The notes beneath the pieces are model-generated. The model had not been told where the DNA came from, searched no databases, and saw nothing but the letters and a program-made list of their open reading frames with translations. Made by a program: the position numbers and the translations under genes. Of a DNA stretch of 64,000 nucleotides, positions 1 to 7,860 are shown piece after piece; positions within the stretch are counted from its first letter, which is position 1; each line of letters starts with the position of its first letter. The stretch spans positions 372,001 through 436,000 of the forward strand of contig CAWKAJ010000002.1 in the NCBI GenBank assembly GCA_963847595.1, in the 5' to 3' direction. Origin of the DNA: JACWAE01 sp963847595. Lineage in GTDB: Bacteria; Chloroflexota; Dehalococcoidia; SZUA-161.

Positions 1-183
1 GGCAGCCTTTACCAGCGCCAGGATTTCAGGGGGCAGATATGTCTCGATATTCTTGCCGATATTAATCAAACCGAAATCTCCAGTGGACACTATTATATCA
101 GGCGTTTCAATACCCTGATACGACGCTGGGCAGCAGATTCTATTCGGGGGGACCTGCTTGACTTTTACTCCAGCCCTGTAATA
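1..183. other. Edge fragment, coding strand unresolved
   Basis: The left edge is open on both strands. The plus frame from base 1 runs to a TAA at 181-183 and would be the C-terminal 60 residues of a gene cut by the window. The minus frame is also open and gives a more protein-like pattern (TPDIIVSTGDFGLINIGKN, then a Pro-Pro-led amphipathic helix). It has no ATG, GTG or TTG start before it runs into the next gene, so on that strand it would be a remnant. I do not recognise either product. Bases 184-290 hold only the leader of the next gene. Confidence 0.3.
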
Positions 184-290
184 TAAGCATGTATAACCCT
201 CGGAGACCCTTATAAAGTTAGTCGAGGATATTAAACATTTGAAGGCACGGAAGCGAGAGAGCGCTGTGCTTTCCGAAAGGGAGACGCAAC

Positions 291-854
291 ATGAAGAAGG
301 AGCTAAAAGACTACAGCGGTCCCTACAACCATCACCTGAAATGGGAGGATTTCTCTAAAGAGTTCCTGGTCAAGTTGATGAAGTCATGGCAGGGTGCCTA
401 CCTGGGCATCCAGGGCGCCTGGGTCCAGGTCGTCTCCGAGAAATATGGCTCCGAAGCTGCTGACGCCTGCGCTCTGGCAGCTCTCCTTCTGCAGGCCGAC
501 AGAATGATTCCCGTGTGGGTTGAGCTGGGGAATATCAAGCTGAACACTGTCCTTGATTCCCTGAAGGTTATTCAGTTGGCTCCCGACGGCCATACCGAGT
601 CCGAGCTTTTCGGCGGGGAAGTCGAAATCAAGAGTCCCAATCACATCATATCCACCACCACTAAATGCATCACATGTGAGTTCCTGGAAGCATTCGCGCC
701 TGAGAGGATACAACAGCTTTGTTATACGATGGAGCAGCCGGTAATGGAGAAATTTCTTCATAACCCGAAGATAAAGGTGACGCCTCTGGAGCGGCCTCCC
801 CGCAAAAGCCCCGATGAGCCCTTCTGCCGGTGGGAGCTCAAGATTGAGGAATGA
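291..854 (+). CDS. DUF6125 / ATC-hydrolase-like protein
   Basis: A soluble 187-residue protein that I place, from general pattern only, in the DUF6125 / L-2-amino-thiazoline-4-carboxylic acid hydrolase-like group. These small proteins often lie beside corrinoid or carotenoid-modifying genes in anaerobes. Seen: an N-terminal LKDYSGPYNHHLKWEDFSKE segment, an Ala/Leu-rich helix (about residues 55-70), and a Cys-containing core TKCITCEFLEAF (about 123-135) followed by a further Cys and a Pro/Arg-rich tail. The start has a GGGAG Shine-Dalgarno 7 bases upstream. The next gene follows after 54 bases on the same strand, so the two are probably one operon. No catalytic function can be assigned from sequence alone. 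Confidence 0.6.
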   Translation: MKKELKDYSGPYNHHLKWEDFSKEFLVKLMKSWQGAYLGIQGAWVQVVSEKYGSEAADACALAALLLQADRMIPVWVELGNIKLNTVLDSLKVIQLAPDGHTESELFGGEVEIKSPNHIISTTTKCITCEFLEAFAPERIQQLCYTMEQPVMEKFLHNPKIKVTPLERPPRKSPDEPFCRWELKIEE

Positions 855-908
855 AGGGACGAACAATACACCTAGCGTTCTCGCCCGTAAGTTCGAAAGG
901 AGGCTATC

Positions 909-2363
909 ATGAAGCCACAAAGTGATGCTCTTATCTTGCAGACAGGGGACACCCAGTCTTTGCCTTTCTGGAAGGACAAATCATGGAAACACTACCCTTT
1001 CGCCTATAAGGGCGCGGAGGAACATTTTACCTTGCCCTCAGCCATAGGATGGCACCAGGGGTGCGAATCTCAGTCCTGGGACATCGAAGCGTATGTCAAG
1101 GCCAAGGAAAGCGGGAAAATATACACCTTCGTCCATATCTACAGCTACAATGCCATGGGCAAGCTTTTCGGCTTCAGTTGCCGCGTACTTAATGTGGCTG
1201 ATATCGCTGAGAAGAAGCGCTACGTCGATAGAAGATACCATTTCCGGCCATTGCCCACCCTGTATAAACCTCCTTTTGACATCACGGAAGGGAATCTTGA
1301 CATCACCTATCACCCCCGTGGCTCCAGCGTAGACCGGTGGTATCCCAAGAAGGATTCCGCCGGGAATCTGATTCCTTTCGAATACCACCTGGAAGCCTCG
1401 AGCAACGCGAAGTCAGGAGCACAAACGAAGCTTTCTGTCGACATTGAGGCCCTGAAACCGCCTCTATTGGATGGAGGCATGGATTACCGCGGCATGCTCA
1501 CCATGTTCGGGCAGCCGTACACTTTTGCTTTTTGCCTGAGTCCCCGGGTCAAAGTGCGGGGCACTCTTGAGATAGCAGGTAAGACCGAACATATCGAAGG
1601 CGTGGGCAAGGTAGGATTGCAGTGGGCACCCAAACAGTTTGGCAGCAAGAACAAACCCATAAAAAGAATCAAACATCAGTATTTGGGCGGACACCTCAGC
1701 AACGGCTGGGATCTTGGCCTCTGGCGCCAGTATGATACCCTGAGGTACAATCGGCTTTTGCCCTTCTCCGGCGTCTTCGCGCTTTTCGAGGACAACCCCA
1801 TGGCGACGACCAACAGCTACACCTTCGAGCCCATAAGCTATTATCAGAATCGAGTGTGGCCCAGAGAATCGGGGCCCATATTCCGCACGGCTCCCAAGAA
1901 TAGCTATATTACCCATGCTGCCAGGCTGATTGTTCCCGAGTGGGACGCCGACCTTGTTATCTCGCCCGTTCTTGAGGACAACACACAGGCTGTTTTTGTG
2001 GAATATTTCTTCGGCCCGGTGGAGATAACGGGAAAGGTTCGGGGCAAAGAGGTCTACGGTGTGGGCTTCCTGGAGGGCACCAAGCTCTATTATCAGGAGC
2101 ACGAGTTCATAGAGATGATGCGCAATACCCTCAAGAACCTCCCCGACCAGGCCTTCATCGGGGCCCACGCTGCCATTCAGCGCAAGCTGAACAATGACCT
2201 GGAAGAGGCCTTGACCGCAGTTCAAGTAGGCGACAAATCCCGGGCCAAAGAGCTGTTAAAGGCTGATTTAGAGTTTATCTCACAGAACATTAAGGCAGAA
2301 ATGACCGGAGCGCCTGCTGCAAGCCTCTCCGACCTTTGCCAAGATTTCATTAGTCGTCTCTAA
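909..2363 (+). CDS. CrtC/AttH-type lipocalin-like protein
   Basis: A 484-residue soluble protein of the hydroxyneurosporene synthase (CrtC) / AttH lipocalin-like superfamily, whose members include carotenoid 1,2-hydratases and kievitone-hydratase-like enzymes acting on hydrophobic substrates. Seen: an N-terminal GWHQGCESQSWDIEAYV segment, many Trp/Tyr-rich beta strands across residues 20-390, a late KVYGVGFLEGT-like strand motif (sequence VYGVGFLEGTKLYYQ, about 385-400), and a helical C-terminal tail of about 90 residues. No signal peptide or membrane segment is visible. The Shine-Dalgarno AAAGGAGG lies 5 bases before the ATG. It is probably co-transcribed with the gene at 291. There are no carotenoid genes in the window, so the substrate is unknown. 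Confidence 0.6.
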   Translation: MKPQSDALILQTGDTQSLPFWKDKSWKHYPFAYKGAEEHFTLPSAIGWHQGCESQSWDIEAYVKAKESGKIYTFVHIYSYNAMGKLFGFSCRVLNVADIAEKKRYVDRRYHFRPLPTLYKPPFDITEGNLDITYHPRGSSVDRWYPKKDSAGNLIPFEYHLEASSNAKSGAQTKLSVDIEALKPPLLDGGMDYRGMLTMFGQPYTFAFCLSPRVKVRGTLEIAGKTEHIEGVGKVGLQWAPKQFGSKNKPIKRIKHQYLGGHLSNGWDLGLWRQYDTLRYNRLLPFSGVFALFEDNPMATTNSYTFEPISYYQNRVWPRESGPIFRTAPKNSYITHAARLIVPEWDADLVISPVLEDNTQAVFVEYFFGPVEITGKVRGKEVYGVGFLEGTKLYYQEHEFIEMMRNTLKNLPDQAFIGAHAAIQRKLNNDLEEALTAVQVGDKSRAKELLKADLEFISQNIKAEMTGAPAASLSDLCQDFISRL

Positions 2364-2390
2364 AGCAAACGTTCCGACCCTTCTGTTGTA

Positions 2391-2439
2391 GGGGCACAGC
2401 ATGCTGTGCCCAATTCGTAGGGGCGAGGTGCCCTCGCCC
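2391..2439. repeat. Two GTAGGGGC-type palindromes
   Basis: Two adjacent inverted repeats lie after the CrtC-like gene. 2392-2411 is a perfect 20-nt palindrome (GGGCACAGCATGCTGTGCCC). 2421-2439 has 8-bp arms (GGGCGAGG / CCTCGCCC) around a 3-nt loop. Each is preceded by GTAG or GTAGG. The same lead-in with different arms occurs at 31352, 51276 and 61592, so this is a dispersed palindromic repeat family. The first could also help end transcription, though there is no T-run. Confidence 0.7.
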
Positions 2440-2588
2440 AAATATCTCTCCCCTGGCGGGAGAGAATTAAAGTGAGGGGGATAGTTTAGTTCCATTCGCC
2501 TCAACTCCGTCGGAGTGAAGTTGTAGGGGCCGCTGTAGCTATCGTACCGATAATGGACATTATACACAGCATAAGAGGTGAGTAGACT

Positions 2589-2699
2589 TTGCCGCTTGCA
2601 TTCCTAGCAATACTACTAGTCATAGCTTCGGTGATAGCAATTCAAATAAGAGAAACAGGGAAATCCGCTGAGTCCTCTGGTAATATCGATGCATGCTAA
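2589..2699 (+). CDS. Possible 36-aa single-TM peptide
   Basis: A very short open frame starts at TTG, 8 bases after a good Shine-Dalgarno (AGAGGTG at 2574-2580). It encodes a hydrophobic stretch PLAFLAILLVIASVIAIQI followed by a short polar tail ending in Cys. The clean transmembrane segment and the well-placed ribosome site are the only support. It could be a small membrane peptide or chance. It stands alone in the gap between 2364 and 3046. Confidence 0.3.
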   Translation: MPLAFLAILLVIASVIAIQIRETGKSAESSGNIDAC

Positions 2700-3046
2700 C
2701 GATTTCACTTTTTGTCTATTGATATGTATGAAACCACAAAAGTTGTAGTAACTGCACGCACATCCGTGCAGAAAGCTGCTTACATTTAGTCGTTTCCCTA
2801 TCACTTGCCTAGCATTCCCATTTGTATTTTATACTGACCCCAGAATACTTCAACAACAAATATTGAGATGCACTGGCAACCGGGGTAAAATCGAGTATGC
2901 GCAGTCAGCACATCACATATGATGGAAATTCACCGATTCTGGAATTGCCTGGCGTAACTAATACAAGGTGAGAAGGAAGTCTGCATGCTAATTCTAGAGG
3001 AAATAAGTTCGGATGCTCGCAACATCTTTCTTTTGAGGAGGAACCG
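2700..3046. other. Non-coding gap before the unknown gene
   Basis: AT-richer sequence with no convincing gene. The last 20 bases contain a strong Shine-Dalgarno (GAGGAGG) for the gene at 3047. This may lie inside the left part of the integrated element described below. Confidence 0.5.
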
Positions 3047-4102
3047 ATGCAACCACATATCTTAGAGAAAGCCCTTCATGCGTGGCCGCAGTGGGGAGAG
3101 TTCATTCGCGAAGCTCGAATCAAAATGAACTTCAAGCCCGCCCTTTTGCAGATCGATGGTGAAGCTCAGAAGTGGGAAAAAGAGGTCGGCTGGCAGAAAG
3201 CAATAGGATTAGGATTAGAAGCTTTGAGGCAGATGGGGCTTCCATGGTACTTTGGATTTTACTGGCTGGCATGTTTTTGCGCTGATTATGAACGAGGAGA
3301 TTCGATCGACTTTTCAGGAATAACTTCGCCTCCTCAAAAGGCTTCCGCAGTCTGGACAGACCTGTTGCGTAAGAAATTGCTCAAGGACAGAGGAACAGTC
3401 CTGCTCTATCACAAGAAGGGTCCGGGAAATAAACTTTACCCTCCTTATCCCTTCATCCTTGAAACAGACTTCCCGTTCGGCATTCAACAGGGCAAGAAAC
3501 CGTCTGACTCCATGACGTACGGTATTGTCGAATTTGAGAAAAATGGCGAAAAACACAAGGTGGATGGTCTTTTTGAATTGGACAAGAACGGCAACCTGAT
3601 TCCCAGCCAACGCGAGATGGCGGCTATCGTTGCACCACGTGGGACAGATGTCCAATTCTTCTTGGGGGAGACAAGGATACCTCCAGAACTCAGGGTCGAG
3701 TTTCCCATGTTTCTGGCTACTGAGGATGTGGTCGACATGGCCTTCAAACAAATTCAAGTCTACAGGAAGGGCGTCAGACACTATATGTCACATCCGCTGC
3801 TCAAATATATTGGACCAGCTAAGGTCAGCATAGATGAGGGTGTCATCAGAGTAAGGAGGGAGGCTAAAGAGGACATTGCCCGATACCAGAAAGGAGAGCT
3901 AACTTTTACTGATCTCATTCTTAGAGAATGGGAAAGGGAGCTTAAGCAAGGGGGAACGATAGCCGTTAAACTCAAAAATAAGCAAATAAGTGAATCAAGA
4001 GCTGCAACAGTCATCTATCACCGGCTGAGAAGACGTCTACAGCGTAGTCGGTTAATACCCCCCAGGCCTCAAAAAGGTTGGCGTTCCAAATTAAAATTGT
4101 GA
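3047..4102 (+). CDS. Unrecognised 351-aa protein
   Basis: I do not recognise a family. The product is soluble and rich in Trp, Lys and Arg. Residues 1-90 are helical with PWYFGFYWLACFCADYERG. The middle (about 100-270) looks mixed alpha/beta with SMTYGIVEFEKNGEKHKVDGLF and a MAAIVAPRGTDVQFFLGETRIPPE stretch. The last 50 residues are strongly basic (RRRLQRSRLIPPRPQKGW), as in nucleic-acid-binding tails. The start has GAGGAGG 5 bases upstream and the gene is closed by a strong intrinsic terminator at 4139-4170, so it is a single-gene unit. It sits between the CrtC-like gene and a decayed recombinase and is probably cargo of the integrated element. Confidence 0.6.
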   Translation: MQPHILEKALHAWPQWGEFIREARIKMNFKPALLQIDGEAQKWEKEVGWQKAIGLGLEALRQMGLPWYFGFYWLACFCADYERGDSIDFSGITSPPQKASAVWTDLLRKKLLKDRGTVLLYHKKGPGNKLYPPYPFILETDFPFGIQQGKKPSDSMTYGIVEFEKNGEKHKVDGLFELDKNGNLIPSQREMAAIVAPRGTDVQFFLGETRIPPELRVEFPMFLATEDVVDMAFKQIQVYRKGVRHYMSHPLLKYIGPAKVSIDEGVIRVRREAKEDIARYQKGELTFTDLILREWERELKQGGTIAVKLKNKQISESRAATVIYHRLRRRLQRSRLIPPRPQKGWRSKLKL

Positions 4103-4138
4103 CGGCATTGCACCCCTAATATGGTTCCATGCTCTAAT

Positions 4139-4170
4139 GCCCTCGGGAGTTATTCCCGGGGGCTTTTCTT
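4139..4170 (+). terminator. Intrinsic terminator of the 3047 gene
   Basis: A GC-rich hairpin (GCCCTCGGGA at 4139-4148 paired with TCCCGGGGGC at 4154-4163, one G-T wobble) is followed by TTTTCTT at 4164-4170. It lies 36 bases after the stop of the unrecognised gene. Confidence 0.8.
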
Positions 4171-4401
4171 ATGGCCAAAATGTCTCCGAAAAGAATCAGG
4201 GTAAGGGAAAGGTACAGATTAGGCATAAGTGCCATACGATACGTATCTGTACCCGATGCCGAAGCAAGGCTATTGCGTGCAATTGATGTCTTGTTAAGAG
4301 TTGAGACACAGAGCAATTCTCCGCTCGATGAGACTGATAACGCTCCAAAGGGTTCTCATCCAGATAAAGGAGACCGGGAGGTAAAGCCAGATGGTATTTA
4401 G
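4171..4401 (+). CDS. Possible small basic protein
   Basis: A 76-codon frame, unrecognised, with a basic first half (SPKRIRVRERYRLG) and a charged, Pro-rich tail. Its first ATG directly abuts the T-run of the terminator and has no ribosome site, so initiation there is doubtful; the next in-frame ATG is at 4180. Its stop overlaps the start of the following small ORF by 11 bases. It may be a real leader gene of the recombinase module or a leftover frame. Confidence 0.3.
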   Translation: MAKMSPKRIRVRERYRLGISAIRYVSVPDAEARLLRAIDVLLRVETQSNSPLDETDNAPKGSHPDKGDREVKPDGI

Positions 4402-4567
4402 CCCCAGCAGTGAAGACTATCTGCGGTCTTTGGGAATCGTCTGGTTCATCGTAGACTTTCTGAAAGGCACAAGACTTGAAGGCTCGAAGCCAATAGAATT
4501 CGATTCTGTATCTAAGATGTATCTAATACCACACCCCAGAGCCAGCGAGAGCGCCGCGGCTACTTGA
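4391..4567 (+). CDS. 58-aa protein of the recombinase module
   Basis: A short frame with a strong Shine-Dalgarno (GGGAGGT) about 7 bases before its ATG, overlapping the preceding frame. The product contains YLRSLGIVWFIVDFLKGTRLEGSKPIEF. A second, diverged copy of the same pattern lies just after the recombinase gene (5304-5528), broken by a TAG. Conservation of F/YLR-x2-G-x2-WFI-x(4-5)-L-x-G-x2-LEGS between the two copies is the main reason to believe this is a genuine small gene. Function unknown. Confidence 0.5.
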   Translation: MVFSPSSEDYLRSLGIVWFIVDFLKGTRLEGSKPIEFDSVSKMYLIPHPRASESAAAT

Positions 4568-4585
4568 GTTAAGAGATAACAGGGT

Positions 4586-5284
4586 ATGAGTAAAGCTTAC
4601 TTAGAGAAAACAGAAATCGAAAAACTTGAGAAAGCAGCCACTAACCTGAGGGACCGTTTGCTTATCAGGTTATTATCTCATCTGGGATGCCGGATTTCGG
4701 AGGCTTTGAACATTGCCGAAGATGATGTTGACTTCGTTAGTGGCACTGTGACTATCCAGCATCTAAAGATGCGCCTCAAGCTTTCTTGCCCTCATTGTCA
4801 AGCTAGATTGGGTAAAAGTCACACCTTTTGTCCCGGGTGTGGACTAAAGGTAGAGGATGTTATCGCCAAGGAGCAGGAGCACCGCAAAGTGCGAACATTA
4901 CCCTTGGACAAGGGGACTTTAAAGATGCTGAAGGATTAGATCAAGCGAGGACGACCAGTAAAACGTGGGGACAAGAAGAAGCTTATCTTTGAGATTAACC
5001 GGCATCGTGCCTGGCAGATACTGAGGGAATGTGCTGCAAAAGCCGGCTTACCTAAACTGGTCAATCCTGAAACGGGCAAGAGTCACGGGGTCAGCCCACA
5101 TCGGCTGAGAGATGCGTTCGCGGTCCATGCTATGAAAGTCGATGATAGCGGGGACGCGCTTAGATTATTGCAGGAACACCTTGGTCATGTCAGCTTCAAT
5201 ACTACTGCTAAATACCGAAAGGTCGCTGGTGAAGAGTTGAAACTCTGGTACCGGAAGCTTTGGGAGGAGAAAGGTAGTGACTGA
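4586..5284 (+). pseudogene. Tyrosine recombinase broken by one in-frame TAG
   Basis: A phage-type (tyrosine) integrase catalytic domain, 232 codons, with a single amber codon at 4937-4939 (codon 118) and no other interruption. Both sides stay in the same frame and all catalytic residues are present: Arg36 (GCRISEAL), His172-Arg175 (SPHRLRDAF), His201 (LGHVSFNTT) and Tyr210. A zinc-ribbon insert (Cys68, Cys71, Cys82, Cys85) lies between Arg36 and the rest, which is unusual. The usual N-terminal core-binding domain is absent. TAG is a normal stop in this genome, so the simplest reading is a recent nonsense mutation, probably from a Tyr codon (TAC/TAT). Amber read-through cannot be excluded. It probably drove integration at the tRNA-Lys site ending at 7916. 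Confidence 0.8.
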
Positions 5285-5303
5285 ACTGCTGAGACCCACC
5301 CTA

Positions 5304-5528
5304 GGTGGCTTTCTCCGGCCCTTCGGCGATGATTGGTTTATCACGGAGCTTCTTTTTTAGGGCAATGGACTTGAAGGATCAACTGAGATTAACCCTGGAC
5401 GTGGTGCGGCGCAGGCAGACATCAATTATGAGCACAAGGAAGCTCTCGCCCAGGCCGCAGCGCTACGACTGATTGCCAAATTGAAGCTAAATGGCGGAGT
5501 GCGACGTTCATATACCCCAACCAACTAA
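5304..5528 (+). pseudogene. Amber-broken paralogue of the 4391 small ORF
   Basis: The frame reads GGFLRPFGDDWFITELLF, then TAG (5358-5360), then GNGLEGSTEINPG and about 40 more residues to a TAA at 5526-5528. The pattern FLR-x2-G-x2-WFI...G-x2-LEGS repeats that of the 58-aa protein at 4391. No start codon with a ribosome site is evident before the conserved part. It is best read as a decayed second copy flanking the recombinase gene, or as the C-terminal portion of a longer homologue interrupted by a nonsense codon. Confidence 0.5.
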
Positions 5529-5553
5529 AAAGATGATGCAATGAGGACATGAA

Positions 5554-5629
5554 ATGAAGTCACCTTCATTTGTTCAAATCTCCGGCTACAATATTCAAAG
5601 AATCCGTCAAATGAAGGTTCATTTGTTCA
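5554..5629. promoter_or_regulatory. Repeated palindromic operator-like sites
   Basis: Two short palindromes, ATGAAG-N4-CTTCAT (5554-5569) and AATGAA-GG-TTCATT (5610-5623), each continue into the same 12-mer TTCATTTGTTCA (5565-5576 and 5618-5629). The pair lies 150-230 bases upstream of the HTH gene at 5781. This is the arrangement expected of repressor sites, possibly for that HTH protein itself. Confidence 0.45.
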
Positions 5630-5780
5630 TCAAAACGTTCAAAATTTTTGGATTTTGGACGCGAGTCCAAAACGAGAGAGAGGATACCCGCCCCCAGGCT
5701 TTGGAACTAGGCCTTTCCCACTGCTTCCCAGCTTTTCGGCGGTTCTGGACAAGGGCTTTAACTTTAAGGGGAGGTGAGTT

Positions 5781-7238
5781 ATGTCTAAGGTAATATCGCC
5801 AAGTAAGAGGCGGCAGGCCTTACGTCTCTACATGCAGGGCTTCTCTTACGACCAGATTGCCGCAAAAACGGAGCTATCAGCAGGAACTGTGGCCAACATC
5901 GCTAGTGAGGCGAAACAGGGGGAATTCCCGGAACTGAATGAGGTTCGTGAACAGATAGACGGTCTCCGTGAGCTCTCTGTTGAACTGAGAAAAAACGATC
6001 TCAAGGTTTCTCAGTCCTTCCTCGGCTTGTCCTTCTATGAAAGGATTAGCAAATTGGGGATAGAGCCGCAAGTGTTGGACAGCTGGATTAAGATGTGCCA
6101 TGCGATTTCGTCTCCGGACTACCCCGTAGAAGGGTTCATGGCAGCGGCGCTGCGGCTCAAGGAACTGGAGCACCAGAAGGGCATGAGCTATGAGGCGCTG
6201 GTTGAGGATTACGAGGCGAAGACCAGGGCTTTGAGCGAGGCCGAATCAAGAACCGGCGAGCTGGAAATAAGCCGTGAAACCCTCAGCCATGAGGTTCACA
6301 ACCTCAGCGAGGAAAAACGTTCCCTAGAAACAACGGTTAGGGAGCTTGACACCGAGAAGAAGTCCCTTTCTCAGAGGGTGAAGAAATGGAGAGAGGAAGA
6401 AGAGGAAGCAAAAAATACGGTATCTGAACTTCAGAAGAGGCGCAAAGCGATTCAACTTGAGTGTCAGCAGCTGGAAAACAGAGCTGGAGCCCTGAGGGAA
6501 GAAATAGGTGAAAGGGAGGGCACATTAAACGCACTTCGATCATTGGGGTTCGGTGAGGCAGAACTGCTGAGACTGAAGAATAAGCTGGAAGAGTTAGCTG
6601 CGAACAGGGATATCAAACCGGTAGAACTCAGGGAAAGCCTGTTTCTTGATCTCGAGAGCTACGCTGATGTTTTAAGCTTCAGGAATGAAAAAAGGGAGTT
6701 AAGCCAGGCGGTGAAGAGGCTGAGGGAGCAGAAGCAAACGCTGGAGGCAGAAAACAAGGACTTGCAGGAGGGCATGAGAGAGTCACGAAAAGCATTCAGT
6801 GAAGCCGTCCAGCACATCAAGGGCCGGGAGAAAGAAATAGTATCAAGTATGGATATCCTGCTTAGCCAAGCCGGAGGCACGCTTAACAAGTCCGTATCAC
6901 AGGCTGCATCGAGACTCAATGAATTTCAGGCGAACATCGAATCTGCGGGGCAGGACGTAAGGAGCATAGTGCGGGGAGCAGCAGGTGAGGCAATTGAATA
7001 CGGGAGGGCCATGGGAAGGATGGAGAAGGTTGTGGGTGAGAGGGAGGAACTGGCGAAGCTGTTTGGCATATTAGGCGACGTTTCTTCCATCCCTAAAGAT
7101 CTCGCTGTTAAGGCGCCACTAGTATTTCTGGGCAAGTTTCGCGAGTGGGTTGAAAAGACTCACGGCCTGAAGGACGAGAGCAAAGTGCTCTCAATAGTCG
7201 ATGCATTGGTCACCTTGCTCAGGCAGGAGGCAGCATGA
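5781..7238 (+). CDS. HTH plus long coiled-coil protein
   Basis: A 485-residue protein. Residues about 8-45 form a helix-turn-helix of the resolvase/sigma-like type (RRQALRLYMQGFSYDQIAAKTELSAGTVANIA). After a conserved-looking alpha domain (residues 55-140), residues about 140-360 are an extended charged coiled coil rich in Glu/Lys/Leu heptads. The last 120 residues are again helical. The layout (DNA-binding head, long coiled coil, globular tail) resembles structural or partition-like DNA proteins, but I cannot name a family. The start has GGGGAGGTGA just upstream. The stop overlaps the next gene in ATGA, implying translational coupling. It lies inside the element bounded by the tRNA-Lys fragment. 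Confidence 0.65.
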   Translation: MSKVISPSKRRQALRLYMQGFSYDQIAAKTELSAGTVANIASEAKQGEFPELNEVREQIDGLRELSVELRKNDLKVSQSFLGLSFYERISKLGIEPQVLDSWIKMCHAISSPDYPVEGFMAAALRLKELEHQKGMSYEALVEDYEAKTRALSEAESRTGELEISRETLSHEVHNLSEEKRSLETTVRELDTEKKSLSQRVKKWREEEEEAKNTVSELQKRRKAIQLECQQLENRAGALREEIGEREGTLNALRSLGFGEAELLRLKNKLEELAANRDIKPVELRESLFLDLESYADVLSFRNEKRELSQAVKRLREQKQTLEAENKDLQEGMRESRKAFSEAVQHIKGREKEIVSSMDILLSQAGGTLNKSVSQAASRLNEFQANIESAGQDVRSIVRGAAGEAIEYGRAMGRMEKVVGEREELAKLFGILGDVSSIPKDLAVKAPLVFLGKFREWVEKTHGLKDESKVLSIVDALVTLLRQEAA

Positions 7239-7783
7239 AGCCGGATGAATTCAAATTCAGGGCAAAGGCAGTGGCCGACAAAATGAAGGAGGGATTTGAG
7301 AATTTCGATGCGGCGTTGCGAGAGGAGAGGAGGAGATACTGGCTCCTGCTTGTGGACGAGTGCGAGAAAACGGTGGAACACCGGCAAGAGGCGCACAGGA
7401 GGCAGGAGCCGAATCTATATCGGGCCAAAATGGGACTTGGGTTCACGTTATTCGGGGAGATCGTAAAGCTGGCAGCGAAAAGCGATATGGCTGGTTATCC
7501 TTTCACCAAACTCGGCGACGACCTCTCCAAAGGCAGAGAACTGGTAATCGCGGTAAGTCCCGACGAGGGAATATTTATGCTGGGAGGCTTCGAAATGCTG
7601 GAGCTTCCCGAAGGAGAATGGCGAAAGCAGGACGAAAAAGGCAGGCTCCTGCTCACCCCTGCTGAGTTCAAACTTAAAATCCAAGACCTAAAAAGCAACC
7701 TCGTAAGCACGGACGACCCATATCCCCTACCTATCGAGATCATGCAGGGTGCGCCGCCGTTTCGCCACAGGAGCCAAATCTGA
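7235..7783 (+). CDS. Coupled partner of the coiled-coil protein, unrecognised
   Basis: A 182-residue soluble protein whose start overlaps the previous stop (ATGA). The first 70 residues are helical and charged, with an RREERRRYWLLLVDECEK-like heptad pattern (actual run REERRRYWLLLVDECEKTV). The second half looks like a small alpha/beta fold (GRELVIAVSPDEGIFMLGGFEML). No known motif is visible. The tight coupling suggests it forms a complex with the HTH/coiled-coil protein. It is the last gene before the attachment-site remnant. Confidence 0.55.
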   Translation: MKPDEFKFRAKAVADKMKEGFENFDAALREERRRYWLLLVDECEKTVEHRQEAHRRQEPNLYRAKMGLGFTLFGEIVKLAAKSDMAGYPFTKLGDDLSKGRELVIAVSPDEGIFMLGGFEMLELPEGEWRKQDEKGRLLLTPAEFKLKIQDLKSNLVSTDDPYPLPIEIMQGAPPFRHRSQI

Positions 7784-7809
7784 CCTGGACTGCACATAAT
7801 GGACAATTG

Positions 7810-7836
7810 TGCAATTTCAGTTATGTCGGTGTGATG
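7810..7836 (+). repeat. Left copy of att-flanking repeat
   Basis: A 27-nt sequence (starts TGCAATTTC, ends GGTGTGATG) repeated at 8063-8089 with 24 of 27 bases identical, in the same orientation. The copies flank the tRNA-Lys fragment, 24 bases before it and 146 bases after it. They may be recombinase arm-type sites. Confidence 0.5.
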
Positions 7837-7860
7837 CGTCCATGCAGGGGAAAATGATTG

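Noticed and set aside
384..2225. Long open frames on the minus strand opposite the first two genes
   Set aside because: They lie antisense to frames with good ribosome sites and family-like sequence, and read as low-pattern shadow translations.
4586..5528. Genome-wide recoding of TAG
   Set aside because: Several intact genes end on TAG (relA/spoT, pycB, sdhB) and release factor 1 with P-V-T and GGQ is encoded in the window. At most a local read-through remains possible.
5554..5793. A 79-codon plus-strand frame before the HTH gene
   Set aside because: It runs through the palindromic repeats and the ribosome site of the next gene, ends inside that gene in another frame, and has no recognisable pattern.
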